A stretch of 64,000 nucleotides of DNA from Petunia secreta (taxonomy: Eukaryota > Streptophyta > Magnoliopsida > Solanales > Solanaceae): assembly GCA_029990175.1 (NCBI GenBank), contig JARKIP010000099.1, positions 620,001 through 684,000 of the forward strand, read 5' to 3'. Below the pieces are notes generated by a model. That model was given only the letters and a program-made list of their open reading frames with translations. It searched no databases and had not been told where the DNA came from. Position numbers and translations under genes: made by a program. Shown here piece after piece: positions 21,475 to 34,186 of the stretch. How positions within the stretch are numbered: position 1 is the first letter of the stretch; each line of letters opens with the position of its first letter.

Positions 21475-24400
21475 CTCCCCCTCAAGCTGGAAGTTATGTA
21501 AACATTAAGAACTCCCACCTTGCACATCAAACTCTCATGCTGCATTCTGTTCAGTGCCTTGGTCATTATGTCTGCCTGTTGATCCTTTGTTCCAAGATGA
21601 TGTGTTTTGATAAGCCCCCTCTGAATTTTTTCTCTAATGAAGTGACAATCTATCTCTATGTATTTGGTCCTCTCATAGTATACAGGGTTTGCAGCAATCT
21701 GCAAGGCTGCTTTACTGTCACAAAATAGATCCACTGGTAGCTCCAACCTTTCTCCCAGCTCCTGATACAACCCTGCAATCCATATCACTTCTGCAATAGT
21801 GCTGGCCATACTCCTATATTCTGCTTCTGCAGAACTTCTAGAAACTGTTGTTTGCTTCTTTGACTTCCATGAAATCAAGGCCCCATGCTTAACTATGAAA
21901 CCAGTGACAGATCTTCTTGTGTTTGGGCATGATGCCCAGTCTGCATCACAAAACACCTCCAACTTATTTATCTTGTGACTGCTCAGGAGAATTCCCAGAC
22001 CTGGTTCTCTCTTTACATATCTCACCACCTTCAAAGCTGCTTCTAGGTGTGACTTCTTTGGTTGTTTCATGAACTGGCTCAGAGTGTGCACTGCAAAGCA
22101 TATATCTGGTCTTGTCATTGTTAAATACAATAGTCTACCAATTAATCTCTGATAGCTCCCCCTGTCTTCCAGTTCTGGATCATCTTTCAATCCAGTCAAT
22201 TTGTCCAGCTCCACTGTTGTTAGCTTCACATTAGTATCAAGTGGTGTCCACGATGGCTTGGCACCACATAGGCCCAACTCTTCTATCAATTCAAGGGCAT
22301 ATTTTCTCTGACTCATGAGTATTCCTTTTTCAGATCTACTGAACTCAATTCCAAGAAAGTATTTCAAGTCACCCAGGTCTTTCATCTTGAAGGATGCATG
22401 CAACTGCCTTTTTGTTTCTTCAATCAAGTCCATGTCATTTCCTGTGACTAAAATATCATCCACATATACCAAAATAACTACAATGCTGCTGTTATGATGT
22501 TTAATGAACAGTGAGTGGTCTAACTTGCTTTGAGTGAACTGCATCCTCATCAAGGCCTGAGTTAGTTTGGCATTCCATTGTCGACTAGCTTGTTTTAACC
22601 CATATAGGGATTTGACTAGTTTGCAAACTAGAGGAGCCTCCCCCTGGCTAGCAAATCCCTCAGGGAGTATCATATACACTTCATCAAGAGATCACCCTGC
22701 AAGAAAGCATTGGAAACATCCATTTGGTGGATGGGCCATCCTGAACCAGCTGCAATAGATAACACTGATCTAACAGTCACAATTTTGACTACAGGGGAAA
22801 AGGTCTCATGGTAATCTAGACCCTCTTTCTGAGTGTAACCTTTAGCAACTAATCTAGCCTTATACCTTTCAATTTCTCCATTAGCCTTAAGCTTGACTTT
22901 GTACACCCATTTGCACCCAATAGGTGCCTTACTAGGAGGCAAGGGAACAAGCTCCCAAGTTTTGTTATCTTCTAATGCCTGAGTTTCTTCTTGCATAGCA
23001 GTAACCCAATTGACATACTTAGAGGCTTCTTGAAAGGACTTTGGTTCCACAATGCTGGATAAGGACATCACATAAGACTTATAAGAGCGAGTTAAAGAAT
23101 CATATGTCATGCATGCTGATAATGGATACAGGCACTCTCTAGAAACTGAGCCACAAATGAAATCATTCATCCAAGTAGGTTGTTTCTTTGTTCTAGAAGA
23201 CTGTCTTGTATTTGGATGTGTAGCTGCTGGCTGATTATGCTGAAAAACAGGTGCAGGAGTATTATAATGGTCTGGATCAAAGCCCTGTGGTTCAAAGTCA
23301 TCATCCTCAAACAGGAAGTTGGGATCATGATCACTAGAAGTGTTATTATCACCAGTGGCCTCCTGATACATCTCTGAAGAAGACTCTACTGGCAAAGGAT
23401 CAGAATCAGCAAATGTAGGAGCTGGAGTGTCAAGGAAGAGAGGTAATTCATGTTGAGGTGCCCTGAATGGGAAAATGTTTTCCCTGAATTGAACATCTCT
23501 GGAAATGAAGAAAGCATGATCCTACAGGTTATATAAGATGTATCCCTTGGAGACAACAGAATATCCCATATGCACGGCTGCAATTGCCCTTTTGGCAAAT
23601 TTGTCTCCTGCTGGCAGTTGCTTGGCATAACATAAGCATCCTAAAGTTCTCATGTGATCCATAGTGGCTTGTCTGTTATGAAACACTTCAAAAGGAGTCT
23701 TCCTCTTTAAGGAAATGAAAGGCAATCTGTTGATTATGTACACTCCACTCAATATGCAATGACCCCAGAACTTCAAGGGTATGGATCCTTGGAATCTGAT
23801 TGCTCTTGTTGTCTCCAAAATGTACCTGTGATTTCTTTCAACCACCCCATTTTGTTGGGGTGTGTATGGACATGTCCTTTGGTGAACTATGCCATGAAAC
23901 TCATATAATCTCTTGCACTCCACACTAATGAATTCACCTCCATTGTCAGTCCTGATTACTTTCACTCTTTTCTCAAATTGTGTCTTAACTAGCTGGAAGA
24001 AGGTTTTTAATACCTCAAGTGTGTCACTTTTCAGTTTAAGCAAGAAAACCCAAGTCATGCGAGAGTAATCATCAACAATTGTAAGAAAGAACTTGTTACC
24101 ATCAAAAGTAGCCATTTTAAATGGTCCCCATACATCAATATGCATTAAATCAAACACATCAGCTGCTCGATTATTACTAGAGGTAAAAGGTAATCTTGTC
24201 TATCTAGAGAGTGGACATACTTTGCAATTTTCTAACAGTTTCTTACATTCATCATCCTTTATTCTAAACAATTGTTTCATAGCTCCTGAAGATGCATGTC
24301 CAAGTCTTAAGTGCCACAGCTGGATGTCTACTTTGTCTTCAGCTGCAACCATTCCTTTTATTGCCTCATGTCCTCCACTATCAGCAGGAGAATGAGGAGT

Positions 24401-24736
24401 CATTAAGTATAATCCATTCTTTTATCTACCAATCTCCCTGACCTGTCCACTTGAGAGATCCTGAAATATACAAAAGTCAAGGAAGAAAGTGACTGACACA
24501 CTTAATTCTCTTGTCATTTGTGACACTGATAGCAGGTTATATCTGAATTCTGGTACATATAGTACATTCCTTACTATTCCTCTGTCTGCAATTTCACATG
24601 AGCCTACATGGGAGACACTAGTTGAGTGCCCATTGGGTAAGTCTACCTTCTTACTCCTTGAGTCCGACATTTCTCTCACATCATGCAACAATTCTAATTC
24701 TGATATCATATGGTTAGTTGCCCCAGTATCTATGAT
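21444..24736 (-). pseudogene. copia 2 pol: protease, integrase, RT, RNase H
   Basis: Reading leftward: protease active site IIDTGATNHM near 24730, directly after TGA 24737-24739 which replaces the usual Trp codon; GAG-pre-integrase finger LWHLRLGH near 24330; integrase core with HIDVWGP, RTDNGGEF and NGVVERNH (24157-23522, D,D,E intact); RT with YVDDILVTG near 22460; RNase H with FCDADWASC, SSAEAEYRS and FCDSKAALQIA. Breaks: stops at 24422, 24200 and 23522 (left ends) and a frameshift near 22675 in RT. The last codons run through the purine tract and about 30 bases into the LTR, ending at 21444. Confidence 0.88.
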
Positions 24737-25981
24737 TCAATCCTTAATCCTATTATCAGCCACAAAAGAGTGTGTTATACCTGCCATGTTTGCAACATGT
24801 TCTGGGTGTTTCTCTTTGCTCAGCAGCTTCAGTACCTGTTCATACTGTTCCTGAGTGAGATATGGTCTTCTGTCTGTTTCATCAGCAACATTTCCAGCAT
24901 TTCTTTCTGCTTGTTCCTTTTCTTCTTCAAATTGCACATTGTAGGCTGTATTATTTCCAGACTTCTTGGTGTATCTGTTGTCATTGTATTGCCCCTTTGA
25001 TCTGTTGTCATTCACATAGTTCTGCCTATTGTCATACCTGTTATTGTACTGTCCTTGCTTGTTGTCATATTTGTCATTGGAAGGATAACCATGTAGCTTA
25101 TAACACCATTCTCTTGTGTGTCCCCTGATTCTGCAGTGATCACAATACAAATTATAGTTTCTTTTCTATCTCTGATTAGAGCTCCCTCTTGCTGTCATCA
25201 ATACTGTTGAATCACTTCCCTCATTTATCCCATAGTTGTTAGTAATAGCCTTCTGGTTTTCCCTCTCAATCATCATAGAATAGGCCTTATTCACTGTGGG
25301 CAAGGTAATCATCATGAGGATTTGGCTTCTAGCTTGCTCATAGGATTCATTGAGCCCCATCGGAAATTGCATCAGCTTAAGCATTTGTAAATGTTCAATA
25401 AATCCTTTTGATTTATCACAGTCACAACCAGGTGGTGGCACAAGACACTCAAACTCATCCCATAGCAATATTAGCTTAGAATAATACGCAGAAATCGAGC
25501 TTGTTCCCTGATTCATGGTAGCAATATCCTTATGCAACTGGTAAACCCTAGATCCATTCACCTTGTCAAATCTTTCTTTTAAATCCAACCACACAATACT
25601 CGCATTACTTGCATAGACTATCCCACTCAGCAGTTCCTTAGAAACAGAATTCATTATCCATGAAAGGACTATAGCATTGCAACGTTCCCATTGTGTTTCA
25701 AGTTCTACTCCAAAATTCTCTCGCTTACATGTTCCATCTATAAACCCTAGCTAATTTTTCCCCAAAATTGCAATTCTCATTGCCCTACTCCAAACAGAGT
25801 AGTTTTCTGATCCAGTAAATTGAATCGAGATAAGCGATGTACCTGAGGTATCTGACGCTTGAAGAAACAATGGATGATTATGATCCACATTTCCCCCAGT
25901 TCCACTGGATGTCTCCGCCGCTGCATTTCCAGTCATCGGAGCTCCTGTCGTGGTGGTTACTGGTGGTGTAATGTTTGCCAT
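24737..25981 (-). pseudogene. copia 2 gag
   Basis: The start is ATG 25981. A Thr/Gly-rich N-terminus leads into the conserved HPLFLQASD motif seen in many copia gag proteins and also near the start of copia 1 gag. A CCHC knuckle (CDHCRIRGHTREWC) lies near 25130, followed by an Asn/Tyr/Asp-rich tail. Stops at 25751 and 25166 (left ends) interrupt an otherwise single frame. Confidence 0.85.
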
Positions 25982-26049
25982 ATCTAGAGTTTCACTGAGA
26001 TTTTCTCCTGATTTATCTGGAAGTTTCTAGATGAATCTAAAGCCGTAAT

Positions 26050-26062
26050 GGCTCTGATACCA
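26050..26062 (-). promoter_or_regulatory. primer binding site of copia 2
   Basis: On the minus strand it reads TGGTATCAGAGCC, the initiator tRNA-Met primer site. It directly abuts the LTR end CAATA at 26063, which supports the non-canonical terminus. Confidence 0.88.
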
Positions 26063-26304
26063 TATTGATTTTGTAGATTAAAGGAAGAGCTGGTCGAGCT
26101 AAGAAGAGGTATTGAGCTAAGAGTGCTTAGGGGTAAGCTAAGAGAGAGAGAGAGAAATATCTGAATATTGCAAATGGAAAGTTGGTTAGAAGTATCCTAA
26201 CTACTTCTATTTATAACTATTAATTAATCTAACTACTCACTCCTCTAACTATTGATAATTACATTCTAACACTCTACTTACACATTATACCACTATCTCC
26301 AATA
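26063..26304 (-). repeat. 5' LTR of copia 2
   Basis: 242 bp without the MITE. The minus strand starts TATTGGAGATAG and ends ATCAATA. A GAGA microsatellite within it differs in length from the other LTR. Confidence 0.9.
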
Positions 26305-26309
26305 TCCTC

Positions 26310-27191
26310 ATTAATTAATGATATCTACTAAATATTTTTCTCCAATCTCAAATCTCTTGATCTCCTATATTTTTGCACAAACCCAAAATTAAAAATTCAC
26401 ATTAATTTTATGCAACATGAGTAATTTACAAATTCAGTTGTTCAACATGAGTAACGGACAAATATAGAGGTTACTGTGAAGGAACAAACAGATGAATTTA
26501 CATTAGACATGCTCGATGGAGCTCCATAATTTTGGCTCATTTGCAATCTGTAAATGGAATCTGTAACCATATGTATTGTACTTTTAATAGCCATTTAGTT
26601 GATGAAGCACTAATACATATTTAATGCCTATTTTGGTGGGAAGTTCATGGGTCATTAGACTCATTACAGATATTTTTGGAGATATCTCTCCTCATTAATA
26701 TGGGATATACGCTAAATATTCTTCACGATCAAGAATCATTTAATTATCTCCTAGTTTTAGGTTAAAAAATATATCAACACACGGTAACAATTAAAAAGTA
26801 AAAGAAATTTGAAACAAATTATCCAAATAAACACGGTAACTCTTTATTTGTCTTACTCACATTGAGATTGTAACTCTCCAACTGGAAACCTTTTTATGTT
26901 ATACAAAGGTTATGTATTTATTATATAAATCATCCCTATAATTCATTGCCATATGCATATGATATGTACTAAATATACTTTTTTATGAATCTAAGATGAG
27001 ATTATTAATATTAATCATCCAATTACTTTTCTCCTTATTTTATATTAAAATCTGTATTTCTTTTTATTATTAAATATAATACACATAAAATATACCAGAA
27101 ATATGTATTAACATATTTCATCACTGTAGTAAGTTTCATACATCTATATCAAATATAGAATATGCATAAATATATATTGTGTCCTGCATAA
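26310..27191. other. AT-rich spacer with diverged internal repeats
   Basis: Stretches near 26305-26350 and 26690-26740 share a TCCTCATTAAT...GATAT...CTAAATATT pattern, suggesting an old local duplication. No gene was seen. Confidence 0.45.
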
Positions 27192-27196
27192 TATAC

Positions 27197-27920
27197 TGAT
27201 GCAGCCCGAACACGTGCTGATCAAGTGTTCGATCCACCGAGGAGACTGATGACACGAAGTCAAGCCAAGCTGCCGCACGATGTGCACATCCACTTAGCCT
27301 GGCCGAAGGAAAGCAATTGCTCCGAAGCTGAGTGGTCGGGCTCATGAATCGAAGGCGTTATCTTCATATTAGAGCCCGAAGGCAAAGTGATCGAGGACAA
27401 TGAGCTTGAAGACAAGTGAGCGTCCGAGGACAATAAATTCGAGCAAGCAACCACGCACCGAAGTCAAGGCTGCCGAACACACACTTTAGTTCAGCCCTGC
27501 GTGGCTTGTTTTTATTAGTCACTGTGACTATTTACCATTCTGCCCTTAGCTTAGCCTATAAATACTTTACTTCATTTCATTGTAAAACACCCAGTTTTTA
27601 GTATATGAAAAACATAGCAAGTGCTATTGTGAGTCTCCGATGGAGCCGAACCCCGACGTGGGCTTTTAAAGAACTTGTGTCAACCGGTGTTATTCGTTTG
27701 AACAATTTCTTCTTGATCATTCAATTTGCAAGAAGCGGGTCTTTCTTGAGGATTGTTGCATAGTATAGGTGCGTCTTGACTTCCCTTCAATCGAGCTTTG
27801 AGACAGGTTCCTCACTGTTCTTTTGAATCGAAGCAAGATTTGTCTTGCTTCTATCTTTTATTTTATTGTCATTTACTTTCGCGTTCGTGTTTAGCATTTC
27901 CCTCGGGTTTGCTTGCACCA
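27197..27920 (+). repeat. 5' LTR of the gypsy element
   Basis: It runs TGATGCAGCCC to TTGCACCA, with a TATA box (CTATAAATAC) at 27556-27565. The first ~220 bases are a second copy of the polyprotein tail that the 3' LTR also contains, but here a TGA interrupts that frame near 27344. Confidence 0.93.
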
Positions 27921-29126
27921 TCTTGGTATCAGAGCAAGGTTTGAGTTTGTTCTTACAACCTCAAATCCTGTTCACTAAAATCATGCTTGTGTCTTCAGTT
28001 TCAGCTTTCTTCCGTGTGATTGATTGTTGTTTCTGAGCGTTTATATAAAAAAAAAAAGTAGAAAACCAAAAATTCAAAAATTGTGTTTGATTGTTGGTTG
28101 TTTGGATTAAACAACCATTGATTCTTGTTCACCATTGTTTCCTGATTCCAACAAGCACCCGACGTACAAATTCCGTGACTAGGGTTTCTTGGTGAAATTT
28201 TGGACTGTTTTGAGTATTCTTGGTGACTAGAATTCGAACCCCAGCTTGTGTTGGTTGAAACCGATGAAGATTGGTCGTTCCTGAGTGATTTGGGTTTGTT
28301 TTGTGCTTAAATTCGAAGTTCTGTGTTTGAATTCGTTGTCCGTACGCTGGAAAATTGTTACAAAATCGTAACAGTGTACGGCACGAACGAGCTGGTTCTT
28401 AGCTCCAAGAGCTTGAATTGACTTCCTCCGTTGTTGTTGGAACCGGAGTTGAAGAAGCAACCCAGCTCTGTTGAAATTCGTGGTCAGTGAACCGAAGTTA
28501 ATTTGTCCGTACGCCGGAGCAAAGCTTCACTGTTCCATTGAAGAAGAAAGGGGTAAAGTTTAAAGATCAAAACCCCAGGTGAAAATTTGTCGGCTGAAAA
28601 GGGAAAGTGGATAAGGTAAAACCCTATCCGTACCAAGGAGGGACCACTCTTGTACGGACAAGAGTTGGTGCATTCTAAATAGATTCCAAAAGGGAATCAA
28701 AGGGTAGATTCTCCTAGGTTTTCACTTTCTTCTGTCCGAAATTCTAGTTAGTGGATCTTTTGAGTAATCTTCCTACTCAAGGTCGTACTAACTCATTTGA
28801 GCTTAATAGGAACTCGTGCGTGGGTGACCGAAGTCCAACTTCGTAGAAAAATTCTTTGACTTTCCCAAGCGCAAGAGTAAATAGCTGTCCGTTCCATTGA
28901 GTCAAATCAACTCACTCTTCCCGAAGTAAGACATCGTAACTTGTCAAATTCGAAGGTATTAAGAGAAGTTGATCAACCGAGCAAGCCATTGGCTGCAAGT
29001 TCTTGAGTGACCAAAATCGAACCCATAAATTGAGTGGACCCGAGTACCACCCATCAAAGGTGAGAGAGTGTGTGAGGTGATTTTCTAATCTTAACATTTA
29101 TTTGGTCTTTGAATTGTGCAGCTACC
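27921..29126 (+). other. leader of the gypsy element with primer site
   Basis: TGGTATCAGAGCAAGG at 27924-27939 is the tRNA-Met primer site, three bases inside the LTR. The following 1.2 kb has no long ORF. It ends in a pyrimidine-rich TTGTGCAG at 29113-29120, just before the gag ATG, which resembles a splice acceptor. Confidence 0.75.
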
Positions 29127-30689
29127 ATGGCTGGGAATGGAGGCGATGACAAAGGCATTGAGAAGCCCGAAGTGTCGTTAGCCGATCTCATGGCTGCAAT
29201 ACAAGGCGTCAGTGCCGAAGTAAGAGGAGTGACTGCTCGAGTAGCTCAACTCGAGCAAGGAAGTGCGTCCGTGGCCATAAATGGGGCCGGCGCTGGAACT
29301 AGCCACTCCACTCCGATGAAACCTGAGCTGTATGCTGAGATTGTTCGACAACATCTGTTAACGAGTGAAGCAATTCGAAGAGAACTTAACTTGGACAATC
29401 CCCAAACACAACAAAACTTGGGCAATCCCCAAGCTAACTATCAAAACTTGGGCATTCCCCGAGGAGAGAGGATACCACTTCCACAGGCCCGAAGAGATCT
29501 TGGAGCCGTTGTCGAAGAGGTTGATGAAGAGGAATTTCCCGAGGAGGAATATGAGAATGAGCCGCCGTTCGCTCAACGAAGGCAAGCTCACCGAGGACGT
29601 GGAAATTTCCGAGGTCGAGGCGCAAATATTGAACGACATATTGAGCGTGACGCTGATGATCGATATGACGAGTATCCCGAACAGGTTCGTGGTGTTCGAG
29701 ACTCAAACTTGAACAATGTCAAGATCACTATTCCACCCTTTAAAGGAACTAGTGATCCAGATGAATATCTTGAATGGAAGCTTAAGATGGAGCGTATCTT
29801 TGAAACCAATGAGACGACCGATGAGAGAAAAGCTGCCCATGCCATTGCTTCGTTCGAAGCGTATGCATCTACGTGGTGGGAAGCTGATAAAAGGCATAGA
29901 CTAAGGAATGCCTATCCCATAGACATTACTTGGCCACAGTTGATGAGAGCAATGGATGCCAAGTATTTGAGTGCCAAGTACAGGCAAACTCAAATGCAAA
30001 AACTCTATGAGTTAAAGCAAGGGACCAAGTCAGTCCAAGAATATCACGATGAATTCAAAAAGGTTCGACTGAATCTTGATCTGGCCGAAGACGAAGAACA
30101 AGCCATTATCCGATTCAAAAATGGCTTGCCTCGGGATGTGTCATCTCAATTGAGGCTACACGTGTATCACACATTGGAAGATCTGTTCGATGCTGCCACC
30201 GAAGATGAAAAATTGGTGAAGGACGATAAGGCAAACAGGTATCGAGGAGTCACTACTTCTACTCCCTTGAACCGAGGTAAAGAATGGAAATGTCCGAACC
30301 AAACAAGTGCCAACGCTGTTCGAGATCCGAAGAGAGCCTTCGAGAGGGGTGTGACCGGTAACCAATCAAGAGAAGTGGGAGGTAAAGTTCAACTCAACTC
30401 TCCTAGTGCTTCAAATATTCAGTGTCACAAATGCAAAGGTTATGGTCACATGGCAAAAGAGTGTCCAACTCGCAAAGTTATGCTTCTGCTCGAAGATGGA
30501 ACCGTCCATGAGCAAGCGAGTGACACCGATGAGGAATTTATCGAGGAGGCTGACCGAGCTGAAGGTGATGATGATCATGAAGCTACCGAAGCTGATCATC
30601 CGGAAATGTTTCTTGTGGTTCGAAGGAATTTGAGCTGCATGACTTTTGAAGAAGAGGACAACCAAAGAGAAAATCTCTTTCATGCCTGA
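29127..30689 (+). pseudogene. gypsy gag
   Basis: The start ATG 29127 sits in ACCATGG, a good context; an in-frame GTG/ATG upstream is less likely. Residues 1-60 include a short coiled-coil-like segment; an Arg/Glu-rich region follows, then the Retrotrans_gag domain (about 29700-30200, WW...YLSAKYRQTQMQKLYEL), and a CCHC knuckle CHKCKGYGHMAKEC at about 30421-30462. The acidic tail ends at TGA 30687-30689. Protease follows in the same frame six bases later, so this TGA is likely a CGA-to-TGA mutation in a single gag-pol frame rather than a natural gag end. Confidence 0.88.
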
Positions 30690-33600
30690 TGTCGAGTGAT
30701 GGGAAAGGTGTGTTCGATGATCATTGACTCTGGTAGTTGTGCAAATGTGGTGAGCCAAACCTTGGTTTCACAAATGGGACTAACTACGTTGAAACATCCC
30801 CACCCTTACAAATTACAATGGCTGAATGAGTGTGGAGAATTGAGAGTTGTCAAACAAGTGTGGATCAAGTTTAGAATTGGAGAATATCAAGATGAAATGA
30901 TATTCGATGTGGTGCCGATGCAAGCTTGTCATTTGCTAATGGGAAGACCATGGCAGTATGACCGGTCGGTTGTTCACAATGGGAGATCCAACACTTACAC
31001 TGTAAAGCTCGAAGGGAAGAGTTTAATACTCAGACCCTTGTCTCCGAAGCAAGTCACCGAGGACTATAAACGGATGAAAGAATTGAAAGAAACGGCCAAA
31101 GCTAAGCTTCCGATGGGAGCAAAATTGGGGGCCGATGACACAAACCCACTGCCCGAAGTAAAAGGAATCTGTGCAATCATGCAGCCGGGTGAGTTTCTAC
31201 GAGGCAACAACAACGATCAGATGATGATTTTCCTCGTGCACAAGGGTATCCTTCTTAACTCTAATGATGATTCTTCTAATGATAACCCTTTGCCTAGTGC
31301 TGTACAAAGTGTTTTGCAGGACTTCAGAGATATGTTCCCTAAAGAAATGCCAGGTGGATTACCTCCGTTGAGAGGAATCGAGCACCAAATTGACTTCGTA
31401 CTGGGGTCACAAATTCCCAACAAACCTGCATACCGGTGTAATCCCGAAGACACCAAAGAGCTCCAAAGGAAGGTTGATGAGTTGTTGAACAAGGGCCTTG
31501 TTCGAGAGAGCTTGAGTCCTTGCGCCGTTCCTGTTATACTTGTCCCAAAGAAAGATGGAACATGGCGAATGTGTGTTGATTGCCGAGCAGTCAACAAAAT
31601 AATGGTAAAGTATCGTCATCCTATCCCTCGATTAGATGACATGCTAGATGAGTTAAGTGGTTCTTCATGCTTTACGAAGATAGACCTCAGGTCCGGTTAC
31701 CACCAAATCCGAATGAAACCCGGAGACGAGTGGAAAACTGCATTCAAGACCAAGTTCGGTCTCTATGGTTGGTGATGCCTTTTGGCTTATCCAATGCACC
31801 GAGCACATTCATGCGACTGATGAACCATGTGCTCAAACCGTTCATAAATAAGTTTGTTGTCGTTTACTTCGATGACATACTTGTTTATAGTAAATCTGTG
31901 GATGAACATGTTGAACATCTAAGGCTAGTGCTTGATAAACTTAGAGAAGAGAAGTTATATGCTAACTTCAAGAAATGTGCCTTTTGTGTCGAACGTGTAG
32001 TCTTTCTTGGATTCGTTGTCAGTGCTAATGGTGTTGAAGTCGACGAGTCAAAGGTCGAAGCCATCAAAGATTGGCCAACTCCAACCTCGGTATCACAAGT
32101 TCGTAGCTTCCATGGCTTAGCTAGCTTTTACCGAAGGTTTGTTCGTGATTTTAGCACCGTGGCAGCTCCTTTAACCGAGCTGGTAAAGAAAGACCATCCA
32201 TTCGTGTGGGGAGAGTCCCAAGAAAGGGATTTCCAAGAGTTGAAACGGAGGCTTTGCTCTGGCCCGTTGTTGCAACTCCCTGACTTCGGCAAAGCATTTG
32301 AAGTCGAATGTGATGCGTCTGGAGTTGGGATCGGAGGAGTGCTGATGCAAGAATCGAAGTCGATCGCTTACTTTAGCGAAAAGCTTAAGGGTGCAACCTT
32401 GAACTACTCAACGTATGACAAGGAATTGTATGCCCTCGTTCGAGCACTCGCCCATTGGCAGCATTATTTGTGGCCTCGAGAGTTTGTGATCAAAAGTGAT
32501 CATGAGTCCTTGAAACATCTCCGAGGACAGGAGAAATTGAACCGAAGACATGCCAAGTGGGTTGAATTCATTGAGAGCTTTCCCTATGTAATTCATTACA
32601 AAAAGGGTAAAGACAATGTTGTGGCCGATGCGCTATCAAGGAAATTTGCCTTAGCGACCACTCTCGCCTCTAGGCTCATGGGATTTGAAAGCATCAAGTC
32701 GATGTACGAAGACGATCCCAAGCTGAAATGCGTTCGTGATGCAATCTTGAGTGGCCAAAGGGTTGAGAAATAGCAATGGCATGATGGCTACCTCTTCAAG
32801 AGTGGGAGGGTTTGTGTGCCAGTGTCATCATGGAGAGAGCTCTTAGTTCGAGAAGCTCACTCCGGTGGACTGATGGGACACTTCGATGTCGACAAAACTC
32901 TTGGTATCTTGGCCGAGCAGTTCCATTGGCCCAAAATGTGACGAGATGTAGAATAGCTTTGCAATGCTTGCCTCGTTTGCAAGAAAGCTAAATCGAAGTC
33001 CAACCCTCATGGTTTGTATACACCATTGCCTGTGCCTGATCGACCTTGGGTTGATATATCCATGGACTTTGTGTTGGGATTACTGAGGTCGGGGGGGGGG
33101 GGGGGGGGAGGACATGATAGCATCTTCTTTGTGGTTGATCGTTTTTCAAAAATGGCTCACTTTATTCCTTACAAAAAGTGTGATGATGCACAACATGTAG
33201 CTACTTTGTTTGTTTCTAATGTGTTGAAATTGCATGGCCTGCCTCGTACTATTGTGAGTGATCGAGACTCAAAGTTCTTGAGTCATTTTTGGAAGTGTTT
33301 GTGGGGTGCTCTCGGCACCAAGTTAATATTCTCGACGTCTCACCATCCTCAGACTGATGGACAGACCGAGGCAGTTAACCGAACCTTGGGATCTTTGCTT
33401 CGAGCAATGAACAAAGGCAAGGTTGGGAACTGGGCTGATCGTTTGCCCATGATGGAGTTTGCATACAATCGAATGGTGCATCGAATGATCAATATGACCC
33501 CGTTTGAATGTGTGTATGGTTTTAATCCTTTGATTCCACTTGATTTAACCCCATTGCCTCGAGATTCTGTTCTTGATTTTGAAGGTACTCGACGAGCAGC

Positions 33601-34186
33601 TGCTTTGATCGAATTGCATGCAAAGGTGAAGAAGAACCTCGAGGAAGCCTATGCAAAGGTTGCCATAAAGAAAAACAAGGGGCGAAAAAAGCTGGAATTA
33701 AAGAAGGGAGATTGGGTTTGGGTCCACTTCCGAAAGGAACACTTTCCGAACCAATGGAAAGGAAAGTTGGCTCCTCGAGGGGATGGTCCATTTCAAGTGT
33801 TGACCAAGATCAACAACAATGCTTACGTGATCGACCTCCCTGGTGAGTATAACGTGTCCAACACCTTTAATGTTGCTGACTTAGTTCCTTGTGTTGTAGG
33901 TCAAACTTCGAAGGACGAGGAGGACTCGATTTCGAGGACGAAATCTTCTCAAGAAGGGGAGGATGATGCAGCCCGAACACGTGCTGATCAAGTGTTCGAT
34001 CCACCGAGGAGACCGATGACACGAAGTCAAGCCAAGCTGCTGCACGATGTGCACATCCACTTAGCCTGGCCGAAGGAAAGCAATTGCTCCGAAGCTGAGT
34101 GGTCGAACTCAAGAACCGAAGGCGTTATCTTTAGATTTGAGCCCGAAGGCAAAATGACCGAGGACAATGAGCTCGAAGACAAGTGA
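30690..34186 (+). pseudogene. gypsy pol: protease, RT, RNase H, integrase, with tail in the LTR
   Basis: Protease IIDSGSCANVV near 30725 and its ILLMGRPW-like motif near 30940. RT from about 31450: WRMCVDCRAVN near 31565, FDDILVYS near 31870. RNase H: ECDASGVGIGG near 32308, SDHESLKHL near 32500. Integrase: zinc finger (about 32850-32990), core DISMDF, SDRDSKFLSHFW and DGQTEAVNRTL (D,D,E intact), then a C-terminal GDGPFQVL/YVIDLPG domain. The frame continues 223 nt into the 3' LTR and ends at 34186. Breaks: a 2-base loss near 31769, and stops at 32771, 32939 and 32954. An 18-G run at 33091-33108 encodes seven Gly in frame. Confidence 0.9.

Larger units (their letters stand above)
20983..26304 (-). 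mobile_element. Ty1/copia LTR retrotransposon (copia 2), full length, non-canonical ends
   Basis: Perfect 5-bp duplications TCCTC (20978-20982 and 26305-26309) flank the element. Its LTRs (20983-21474, enlarged by a MITE; 26063-26304) start TATTG and end CAATA instead of TG...CA. The tRNA-Met primer site lies at 26050-26062 on the minus strand and the purine tract at 21475-21490. The order gag, protease, integrase, RT, RNase H is that of copia. At least five in-frame stops and one frameshift make it inactive, although all enzyme motifs remain. Confidence 0.93.

Noticed and set aside
29358..29706. overlapping minus-strand ORFs within gypsy gag
   Set aside because: They are shadows of an Arg/Glu-rich coding region with strong plus-strand gag content.
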